A stretch of DNA of 11,719 nt, taken from the NCBI GenBank assembly GCA_900550965.1, contig URUC01000064.1, positions 1 through 11,719 of the forward strand. Reading direction: 5' to 3'. How positions within the stretch are numbered: position 1 is the stretch's first letter; every line of letters begins with the position of its first letter. Under the pieces are notes generated by a model. That model saw only the letters and a list, made by a program, of their open reading frames with translations. It was not told the origin of the DNA and searched no databases. Positions 6,153 through 11,719 of this stretch are shown here, one piece after another. The stretch is from an uncultured Collinsella sp. Lineage in GTDB: Bacteria; Actinomycetota; Coriobacteriia; Coriobacteriales; Coriobacteriaceae. The translations under genes and the position numbers were made by a program.

Positions 6153-6933
6153 ATGGAGCCCCAGTTATTTGATGCACACTGCCATCTTGATTTAATGGCT
6201 CACCCGGACGCCGTTGCCGATGAGGCAACGGCGCTGGGCTTGGCTCTATTTGATTGCGGCGTCGATCCACGCGACTTCGCTAGCGCACATGGGCGAGCCC
6301 GTCGCCTTCCCACCGTCATCAAGGGCATCGGCCTCCATCCCTGGTGGCTCGCCGACGGCCGCTGCGGTCCTGCCGAAGTCAATCTGCTTTGCGAAGTTGC
6401 TGCCCAAGAGCGCTACATCGGCGAAGTCGGACTCGACTTTTCCGCGCGCTTTGCTGGAAGTGAGCCGCTACAAATACAGGCACTTGACCGGCTCTGCGAT
6501 GCGCTCGTGCGGCATCCTCTTACCGGGCGCGTGATATCAATTCACGCCGTTCGTTCGGCGGGAACCGTACTGGACGTCCTCGAATCGCATGGATTACTCA
6601 TCCCAAACTCCGACTCCCCCGTTATCATCTTCCACTGGTTTAGCGGCACTTCGGACGAACTCGTCCGCGCGTAATGCAGGCTGCTATTTTTCCGTCAACG
6701 AACGCATGCTCGCCACCAAGCGCGGTCGCGAATACGCACGACAGATTCCACTCGACCGCCTACTGCTCGAGACCGATGCGCCGGCCGAGCCAAACACAGA
6801 AACAAGCGCGCAATCGCTCATCAGATCGCTCACAAGGACCTCGATGCGCATTGCCTCACTCAAAAACTGTGACGCAAAGCGCATCGAGTCGGCAGTTTTA
6901 GCAAATGCGCACTCTGTTTTTGACCTTCGCTAA
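6153..6933 (+). pseudogene. TatD-family metal-dependent hydrolase, interrupted by a frameshift
   Basis: A TatD-type (COG0084) hydrolase read in two frames. Frame one, 6153-6674, has 173 residues with the metal ligands His9 and His11 (HCHLD), Glu91 (GEVGLDF), His131 (SIHAV) and His161 (FHWFSG). It then hits TAA at 6672. The family sequence continues in the next frame from about 6664 (RNAGCYFSVNERML), includes the catalytic LLLETDAP near 6760-6783 and ends at 6933. Adding two bases in the CGCGCG run near 6665-6670 restores SDELVRARNAGC with normal family spacing, so loss of one CG unit is the simplest explanation; a sequencing error cannot be excluded. All active-site residues survive across the two halves, so decay is recent, reversible or artefactual. 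The gene follows tcdA closely with GGAG ahead of the ATG. TatD proteins are nucleases or deacylases acting on DNA ends or D-aminoacyl-tRNA. Confidence 0.88.
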
Positions 6934-6954
6934 CCCCTGTGGGCAAAAATGCCA

Positions 6955-6985
6955 AGGGACATGCGAATCGCACAACGCAGTCCCT
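6955..6985. terminator. Bidirectional terminator between tatD-like gene and FGGY operon
   Basis: AGGGAC-(A)-TGCG (6955-6965) pairs with CGCAGTCCCT (6976-6985): ten pairs with one bulge and a ten-base loop. ATTTT follows on the plus strand and TGGCATTTTT on the minus strand. It sits between convergent genes and can serve both. Confidence 0.75.
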
Positions 6986-7014
6986 ATTTTGGAAGGCAGT
7001 ACAATTCGGCAGCA

Positions 7015-8532
7015 TTACACCAATTCGTGCATGAGATCACAGTTGCGTGCATACAATTCGTAAAAGATATGGCGGCGCGACACATATAACTCGTGGGCAG
7101 TCATATCGGGCACGATTGTTTGCGCAACGCCAAGGACTTGGGCGAGCTCATCCCACGATGCATAGGCGCCACCTGCGAGAGCTGCCATGATGGCATCACC
7201 GAAGCAGGCGCCCACCGTAACCTTGGCAACCGAGACCTCGCGCCCGCATACGTCGGCGATGGCCTGCATCCAAACTGGATTTTTGGTTCCACCTCCGACA
7301 AGCATAATGCGCCCAATTGGCAGTCCATGCTCTCGCTCGATAATGTCGACATGGGATGCAACAGTATACGCGACGCCTTCCAAGGCGGCGCGAACCATAT
7401 GGGCTCGCGTATGCCTTCCGGTCAGGCCAAAGAAGACGCCGCGCGCCTCGGGATCGTTGAGCGGAGTACGCTCCCCCACAAAGTACGGCAGGCACAGGAG
7501 CCCATCGGCACCCGGCGCGACACCGGCGGCATCATGCGCCATAACCGTATATGCATCGGGGCCACCGTGGCCCTCGGCCTCTACGGCGTCGCGATACAGC
7601 TCTTGGCGCAGCCACGATGTGAGCGCCCCCGCCGTATTGGTCCCCGCGCAGATCCCGTAAGTTCCGGGAATGATAAACGTCCCTGGCCACAGACGGGCAT
7701 CATCGATCATATGATCAGCTAGGTAGATGAAATACGCCGTACTCCCCAACTGAACCATCATATCGCCGGGACGGAATACACCCGTCGAAATGGCCTCGGC
7801 ACCAGAGTCGCCCGTTCCCACTAAGACAGGTGTCCCTGCCGCGAGCCCCGTCGCCTCAGTCGCACGCTGTGTAATCACCCCGGCAATATCGGTAGCCGAC
7901 ATTACCTCCGCCATCTGGTCAGGCCGGCAGAAACGAGCACATTCCCGAGCATCAACCTTCCAAGTGTAGCGATCGTATAGGGGAAGAAAATCCTCCGCCA
8001 AATAACGGTCCACCGTAAAACGCCCCGTCAACTTCGCGCACAGAAACGATGACGCCGTCAGGAACTTCGCAGCACGTTCGTGCACCTCGGGCATATTCTC
8101 CTTAAACCACAAGATCTTTGGAGCAATATCTGACGAACAGGGATCGTGCCCGAAAAGCTCGCGTGCGCGATCTGACCCATATTCGGAAAGAAGCTCGTCA
8201 ATCTGCGGCTTCGAACGTGCATCGACTCCGTACAAAATCGCGGGCGCCAGCGCGTTGCACTCGGTATCGACCGGCACGCAGTCGCAACCCAATGCGGAGA
8301 GGCCGACGCATCCGATCTGCACCGCGTTAACCCCCGATCGCACCACCAGCTCGCGCGACAAGCGGCAAAAATCGCCCCACCAAACTGCCTCCGCATCATG
8401 CTGGTACCATCCATCACGTGGGTTGTCCGTCTCGTGTCCACAAGAGGCCTGGCAAACGATGTTGCATCGATCATCGATTAAAACGCCTTTAGAGGCGCTT
8501 GTCCCAATATCAATACCCAGATAAAACGCCAT
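7015..8532 (-). CDS. FGGY-family carbohydrate kinase
   Basis: A 505-aa cytoplasmic sugar or polyol kinase of the FGGY family, closest in feel to xylulokinase-like members. It starts with the phosphate-binding GIDIGTSASKG (6-16). Catalytic Asp242 lies in GTGDSGAEA (239-247). The adenosine-binding LVGGGTKNPVWMQAIADV is at 411-428, and the length is normal. The substrate loop CVGLSALGCDCVPVD (75-89) lacks the SGxMHG motif of true xylulokinases, so xylulose is not a safe prediction. It is the last gene of a five-gene operon. The BtpA-family gene ends six bases upstream, and its terminal GGGGAG serves as the ribosome binding site, implying translational coupling. It probably phosphorylates a ketose or polyol intermediate made by the other enzymes; the substrate is unknown. 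Confidence 0.92.
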   Translation of the reverse strand: MAFYLGIDIGTSASKGVLIDDRCNIVCQASCGHETDNPRDGWYQHDAEAVWWGDFCRLSRELVVRSGVNAVQIGCVGLSALGCDCVPVDTECNALAPAILYGVDARSKPQIDELLSEYGSDRARELFGHDPCSSDIAPKILWFKENMPEVHERAAKFLTASSFLCAKLTGRFTVDRYLAEDFLPLYDRYTWKVDARECARFCRPDQMAEVMSATDIAGVITQRATEATGLAAGTPVLVGTGDSGAEAISTGVFRPGDMMVQLGSTAYFIYLADHMIDDARLWPGTFIIPGTYGICAGTNTAGALTSWLRQELYRDAVEAEGHGGPDAYTVMAHDAAGVAPGADGLLCLPYFVGERTPLNDPEARGVFFGLTGRHTRAHMVRAALEGVAYTVASHVDIIEREHGLPIGRIMLVGGGTKNPVWMQAIADVCGREVSVAKVTVGACFGDAIMAALAGGAYASWDELAQVLGVAQTIVPDMTAHELYVSRRHIFYELYARNCDLMHELV

Positions 8533-8538
8533 AGGTGC

Positions 8539-9348
8539 CTACTCCCCCCGCGCCGTACGAGCGGCAGCCATAAAACGAACTACCCGCTCAACATCAACCG
8601 GGGCATCCAGCTTTCCGTCGCGCTTTAAGCACGTGCCGACAAACGCGCCATCGTAGTGAGCAAATACGTCAGCCATGGTATTTTCGCGACAACCGGTGCC
8701 ACATACCACAGGCACTTCGCCAACACGCTCGCGGACCTCATCGGCAAGCTCGCCCGAAGCGCCACGGCCGGCAGCCGAACCGCCGATGACCATCGCATCC
8801 GGTAGGCAATTAAAGAGAAGTGAATCGGCAATGTCCGCAGTCGTGCGGTCGTTGAGATAAACCTCCCCCTCGCTCGTGATGAAGTGAAAAAGCTTGAGGT
8901 CGTCCAGGCGCAGCGCCGTCTTGCGACGCATGGTGTGAGCGAAATCTCGGTTAATCAGCCCGAGATCACCGGCCCAGACACCGCAAAAATTGCAGCGCGT
9001 GAACTGCGCATCGACGGCAGCGCACAGCTCGATTGTGGCATCACCATCGTAAATAGCTTCAGCTCCCCAAGGGGTCGACAAATCATGGGACAGAGCCCCG
9101 ATTACATAGCCCATCGATGCAAGGGTTGAGGGAGAAACGTGCTGCTCATAGGGCATCGAGAGCTCATTGGTAATCAAAATGCCATCGACACCGCCCCGTT
9201 GCAACGCTTCGAGATCGCGCTTGGCGGCTTCCACGACCTGCGACACGCTTCCGCCCGGGTAATACAGTGGATCGCCCGGCAGAGGACGCAGGTGCAGCAT
9301 TCCGATAACCGGCTTTTCGGTCTTGAACATCGAAGTTAGAAACGACAT
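8539..9348 (-). CDS. BtpA/SgcQ-family TIM-barrel protein
   Basis: A 269-aa member of the BtpA family (COG0434), which includes E. coli SgcQ of the sgc sugar operon and cyanobacterial BtpA. Hallmarks are the N-terminal GMLHLRPLPGDP (16-27), the middle segment GVWAGDLGLI (123-132), DAMVIGGSAAG (184-194), VCGTGCRENT (215-224) and the end VGTCLKRDGKLDAPVD. The start at 9348 is fixed by AAGGAG six bases upstream; an ATG five codons earlier lies on that site. No enzymatic reaction is firmly established for the bacterial sugar-operon members; the TIM-barrel fold and context suggest an aldolase-, isomerase- or epimerase-like step. It lies 33 bases after the YjbQ-family gene and six bases before the FGGY kinase gene. 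Confidence 0.88.
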   Translation of the reverse strand: MSFLTSMFKTEKPVIGMLHLRPLPGDPLYYPGGSVSQVVEAAKRDLEALQRGGVDGILITNELSMPYEQHVSPSTLASMGYVIGALSHDLSTPWGAEAIYDGDATIELCAAVDAQFTRCNFCGVWAGDLGLINRDFAHTMRRKTALRLDDLKLFHFITSEGEVYLNDRTTADIADSLLFNCLPDAMVIGGSAAGRGASGELADEVRERVGEVPVVCGTGCRENTMADVFAHYDGAFVGTCLKRDGKLDAPVDVERVVRFMAAARTARGE

Positions 9349-9381
9349 GACGTGCTCCTTCATAGGGTTATCGCGGGGACG

Positions 9382-9816
9382 TTACTCCCCCAGCACCTCG
9401 ACGTACACTTTTCGCTTCTGCGGACCGTCAAACTCCGCAAGATAGATGTTCTGGGCACCTCCACACACGATGTGGCCATCTTGGACGGGAAAGAAGCAGC
9501 TGTTTCCACAAATCATGCTCTTGATATGCCCACAGGAGTTGTTGCCGGTGGCTCCATAGCTCGGCAGGAAGTGTGCATGCGCATAGGGGGCATCTAGCGG
9601 GGCGATGCGATCAAGCGTCTCCATAAGATCCGTCTCCACGCAGGGCAGCCCCTCGTTTACCACGATTCCACAGGTCGTATGCGACAAAATAATCGCTGCC
9701 AAGCCATTCGTCACCGAGCTGCGTTCAATGGCAGCGTGCACGTCTTCGGTAATATCGATGAACTGGTCCGGAGCAGTCGATAGATAGCTCAATGTCTCGA
9801 GCGCCACCATGTTCAC
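9382..9816 (-). CDS. YjbQ-family protein (UPF0047, secondary thiamine-phosphate synthase-like)
   Basis: A 144-aa YjbQ-family protein (COG0432). Hallmarks are FIDITEDV (19-26), LSHTTCGIVVNEG (44-56) with His46, an Asp at 63, SCGHIKSMICGNS (94-106) with His97, and the C-terminal EFDGPQKRKVYVEV. E. coli YjbQ has weak thiamine-phosphate synthase activity, thought not to be its real role; the natural reaction is unknown. The GTG at 9816 overlaps the stop of the amidohydrolase gene (GTGA), with GGGG four bases before it; ATG two codons later (9810) is possible. The four-base overlap implies tight co-translation, so the protein is likely part of the same pathway and here more likely acts on a sugar-derived metabolite than on thiamine. 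Such operon-embedded YjbQ copies deserve separate functional naming. Confidence 0.9.
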   Translation of the reverse strand: MNMVALETLSYLSTAPDQFIDITEDVHAAIERSSVTNGLAAIILSHTTCGIVVNEGLPCVETDLMETLDRIAPLDAPYAHAHFLPSYGATGNNSCGHIKSMICGNSCFFPVQDGHIVCGGAQNIYLAEFDGPQKRKVYVEVLGE

Positions 9817-10673
9817 TCATCCCCTTCAAGAAAACGCAGGGCATTACCCCAGTAGAGCCTTTCTCGCGCATCATCGCGCATGGACACGGTATCGAGCGCC
9901 CGTTTGAGTTTGAACGCACGGAAGCGCGGCGTATTGCTGGCGAACATCACTTGATGCGATAGCGCGCGCTCATACCACAGCGGCCCCATATCGACCGTGA
10001 AAAGACGCTGCATCATCTCCTCGGGCGAATCGATGTAAGTGATAGAGGTGTCCGTGTAGCAGTTGGGATACTTGAGCAGCATCGCCACGGTCTCGCGCAC
10101 CCAGGGCCAGCCAAAGTGGGTCAAACTAAAACGCACATTTGGATGCGTTGCGATTGTGTGCTCAAATACAAGCGGATTACTGCGCGAGAGCTCTGCGCCC
10201 GGCTCCCAAGACATACCGGCATGGAAAACCACCGGCTTGTTATAGCGCTCGCACAGCTCGTAAAGCGGCTCGGCCACGGCATCATCGGGAGCAAAACCCT
10301 GCTTTGCCGGATGCAGGCAAAGCCCCTTTGCCCCCAACTCGGTAAAGGCGCGTTCCAATTCGTCTGCGGCACCGCTCACCTGCGGATCTACGCTCGCAAA
10401 TCCCCACAGACGATCGGGATGCGCGGCAACCAGCATGGCAATCTGGTCATTGGTGCCAAAATGCCCTCCGCATGCCGTGGTTACATCGAGCGGCATGAGC
10501 ACGCTCTTCTGCACATCGCAGACGTCCATCTCGACTTGAAGCTCATCCCAATCCATGGGGCCCATATGCCCCATACCAAATTCTCGTGACCAAAAACCGA
10601 ATCCATCAGGCTCATCACCCGGCGTATAGATCTCGCCGTAGAGCATGGGCTGGACCAACATGTCGATAACCAT
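9813..10673 (-). CDS. COG2159-type amidohydrolase with altered metal-binding residues
   Basis: A 286-aa TIM-barrel protein of the amidohydrolase 2 family (ACMSD-related, PF04909 type). The second half is typical: KGLCLHPAKQ (116-125), VVFHAGMSWEP (148-158, His151), SLTHFGWPWV (183-192, His186) and PNCYTDTS (203-210). The first strand reads MVIDMLVQP where metal-dependent relatives have a His-x-His pair. The last-strand Asp is replaced by Asn247 (MFASNTPRF). Three of the usual metal ligands are thus missing, so it may be metal-independent, bind metal differently, or act as a lactonase or decarboxylase with altered chemistry. From memory, close relatives share this pattern, so it is probably a subfamily trait rather than decay. 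The start at 10673 is set by AAAGGAG six bases upstream; the earlier ATG at 10694 lacks a site. It lies 27 bases after the PfkB kinase gene and overlaps the YjbQ-family gene by four. Confidence 0.87.
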   Translation of the reverse strand: MVIDMLVQPMLYGEIYTPGDEPDGFGFWSREFGMGHMGPMDWDELQVEMDVCDVQKSVLMPLDVTTACGGHFGTNDQIAMLVAAHPDRLWGFASVDPQVSGAADELERAFTELGAKGLCLHPAKQGFAPDDAVAEPLYELCERYNKPVVFHAGMSWEPGAELSRSNPLVFEHTIATHPNVRFSLTHFGWPWVRETVAMLLKYPNCYTDTSITYIDSPEEMMQRLFTVDMGPLWYERALSHQVMFASNTPRFRAFKLKRALDTVSMRDDARERLYWGNALRFLEGDE

Positions 10674-10700
10674 TTCGCACTCCTTTCCAAGCATTTGACC

Positions 10701-11501
10701 CTAGTACGGCTCAAAAGAGCCGATGACGCGGGACGAAAGCTCGGCGCCCGCCTTCATACACGCCGGAATATCAAGGCCATCAATCACGCCCTTGGTAAAC
10801 CCGGCGATATACGAGTCACCGGCGCCCACGGTGTTAACGACCTTCTCCGCCGGTACGATCCCGCACTCATAGAAGCGTTCGCCGTCAAAGGCAATGCTTC
10901 CCTTCTCGCCAAGCGTGGCAACCGCAACGCGCGGTCCCAATCCCTGCACGTGGCGTACCCAGTCTCGTAGCTCCGGAGTGTCCTCTTCAAACGACATGAA
11001 CGCATAGTCTACGTAAGGAAAATGAGCCTCGCAGGCATATTCGGGATCCTGGCTGAACACCGAGAAGTCCATAACCACCGTCTTGCCCGCATCATGCCAT
11101 TCGGGCAGGAGGTCCAAACAATTGCCAAACAGGTCGGTATGAATGATGTCATGCTCTAGGATAAACGCCCGGTCATCTTCATTCGGTCGATATGTCTCCA
11201 TAACACCATCGATTGCCTCGAGATGCACGCGATCGACGCCGTCTTTCAATGCCATGAGCATCACCGAGGTGTCGCCATCCTCCACCCGCAGATGTGAGAT
11301 ATCGAACCCCTCAGCGGCCAGCGCCTCTCTCATCTTGTCTCCGTACTCGTCCTTGCCGACAACCGACACGGCGGATACCGAAACTCCCATTCGTGCAAGA
11401 TGGATACCCCAGTCAATGCCATTACCAGTCGGATAGAACACGCCGATGTTTTGATAGACGTCCGCACAGCAAAAACCAGCCGCGCACGCTTTAATACCCA
11501 T
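10701..11501 (-). CDS. PfkB-family sugar kinase, FrlD-like
   Basis: A 266-aa ribokinase/PfkB-family kinase. It begins ACAAGFCCADVYQNIGVFYPTG and continues NGIDWGIHLARMGV (27-40), the substrate-binding Gly-rich part of the family. The anion-hole and catalytic motif is NTVGAGDSYIAGF (223-235) with base Asp229; the usual first Asp of DTxGAGD is Asn. Segments DEYGDKM, GFDISHLRV, GVMETY, DIIHTDLFG and MDFSVFS line up with E. coli fructoselysine-6-kinase FrlD, so the substrate may be a ketosamine-like or other substituted sugar, but this is tentative. ATG at 11501 is chosen for GGAG six bases upstream; a TTG start at 11513 is less likely. It is the first gene of the five-gene operon and lies only 17 bases downstream of a strong hairpin. 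Confidence 0.9.
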   Translation of the reverse strand: MGIKACAAGFCCADVYQNIGVFYPTGNGIDWGIHLARMGVSVSAVSVVGKDEYGDKMREALAAEGFDISHLRVEDGDTSVMLMALKDGVDRVHLEAIDGVMETYRPNEDDRAFILEHDIIHTDLFGNCLDLLPEWHDAGKTVVMDFSVFSQDPEYACEAHFPYVDYAFMSFEEDTPELRDWVRHVQGLGPRVAVATLGEKGSIAFDGERFYECGIVPAEKVVNTVGAGDSYIAGFTKGVIDGLDIPACMKAGAELSSRVIGSFEPY

Positions 11502-11622
11502 GGTCTTCTCCAATGTTCAAAAGGGGACCCACCACATGGCGAGCCCCCTTTTCGCGTTTCGCTTATTGTTTTGCATCGGCCGTCCAAAGCCTCATAGCCA
11601 GACCGCCGTACGCTTTCTTAAG
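11502..11622. other. Intergenic region upstream of the catabolic operon
   Basis: This spacer holds the hairpin at 11519-11552 and about 70 further bases. No convincing minus-strand -35/-10 pair was found for the downstream operon. Because the hairpin ends 17 bases from the first start codon, any promoter must lie upstream of the hairpin or inside or before the preceding gene. No coding frame is seen here. Confidence 0.5.
11519..11552 (-). terminator. Terminator or attenuator hairpin ahead of the PfkB gene
   Basis: On the minus strand AAAAGGGG pairs perfectly with CCCCTTTT. The stem continues inward through GCTCGCC with GGTGGGT using G-U pairs, leaving a four-base loop: about 15 pairs, then UUUUGAAC. 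The wobbles fail on the plus strand, so it acts on minus-strand RNA. The U-tract is short, suggesting partial rather than complete termination. Confidence 0.75.
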
Positions 11623-11719
11623 CTATTCGACGATTGGTGCTCCGTGGCCCCAAGAACCTTCCATGCCGCACACGGTCGAGGCAAACCCGGCAGCAAAGTC
11701 GAGTGCACGCTCGATGGCC
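11623..11719 (-). CDS. C-terminal end of a probable PfkB-family sugar kinase (partial)
   Basis: Minus-strand reading from the window edge gives 31 residues ending in TAG (11623-11625). The string contains AIERALDFAAGFASTVC and ends GSWGHGAPIVE. This pattern of an Ala-rich helix, a Cys and a Gly-rich turn before the end is typical of the C-terminus of PfkB-family kinases, where the helix follows the GAGD motif. The GAGD motif itself would lie outside the window, so the assignment rests on a short segment. If right, two PfkB kinases lie next to each other, separated by the hairpin at 11519-11552. Confidence 0.6.
   Translation of the reverse strand, partial: AIERALDFAAGFASTVCGMEGSWGHGAPIVE

Noticed and set aside
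5269..6270. Long minus-strand open frame opposite tcdA
   Set aside because: It is antisense to a strongly conserved enzyme gene, with a composition typical of a shadow frame.
6664..6680. Programmed ribosomal frameshift in the TatD-family gene
   Set aside because: No slippery heptamer, stimulatory ribosome binding site or following pseudoknot is evident; loss of a CG unit is simpler.
7015..8532. Naming the FGGY kinase as xylulokinase
   Set aside because: The substrate loop lacks the xylulokinase SGxMHG motif and no xylose isomerase is nearby.

Overview
The window looks like chromosomal DNA from a GC-rich Gram-positive bacterium. Codon use, protein style and gene content fit a gut actinobacterium of the Coriobacteriia, most likely Collinsella or a relative. 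That assignment is inferred from general familiarity with such proteins, not from a database search. No rRNA, tRNA, CRISPR array, transposase or phage gene was seen.

Layout, left to right. (1) 1-2040, plus strand: the end of a membrane-anchored protein with a Ser/Thr/Gln/Gly-rich tail, a hairpin terminator, then an unrecognised 431-aa protein made of two small conserved-looking domains joined by a long charged, Pro/Ala-rich linker. A perfect 15-bp terminator hairpin separates it from the convergent ettA. (2) 2041-3720, minus: ettA, a ribosome-associated ABC-F ATPase. (3) 3812-4943, minus: an sdpR-sdpI operon (ArsR-type autorepressor plus SdpI/DUF1648 membrane protein) with a clear promoter, a palindrome overlapping its -35 box, and a GNRA-capped terminator. 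(4) 4968-5254: a compact structured locus with a 28-codon hydrophobic ORF, inverted-repeat ends, a strand-specific hairpin on each strand and a likely promoter for an antisense RNA. It has the layout of a type I toxin-antitoxin system. (5) 5268-6933, plus: tcdA (tRNA ct6A synthesis) with its own promoter, then a TatD-family hydrolase broken by a frameshift in a CG-repeat. (6) 6955-11501, minus: a tight five-gene operon, in transcription order PfkB kinase, COG2159-type amidohydrolase, YjbQ-family protein, BtpA/SgcQ-family protein and FGGY kinase. It probably breaks down a sugar or sugar derivative that cannot be named from sequence. (7) 11519-11719, minus: a strong hairpin just upstream of that operon and the last 31 codons of another protein that resembles a PfkB kinase C-terminus.

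The most interesting part is the locus at 4968-5254. In the sense RNA, the 5' CUCCC can pair either with the Shine-Dalgarno sequence of the small ORF or with a GGGAG near the 3' end. That GGGAG also has a competing local partner. The opposite strand carries a -35/-10 pair aimed back at the ORF and a hairpin whose G-U pairs only work in minus-strand RNA. Together these suggest a small toxin mRNA held in a metastable fold and controlled by a convergent antisense RNA.
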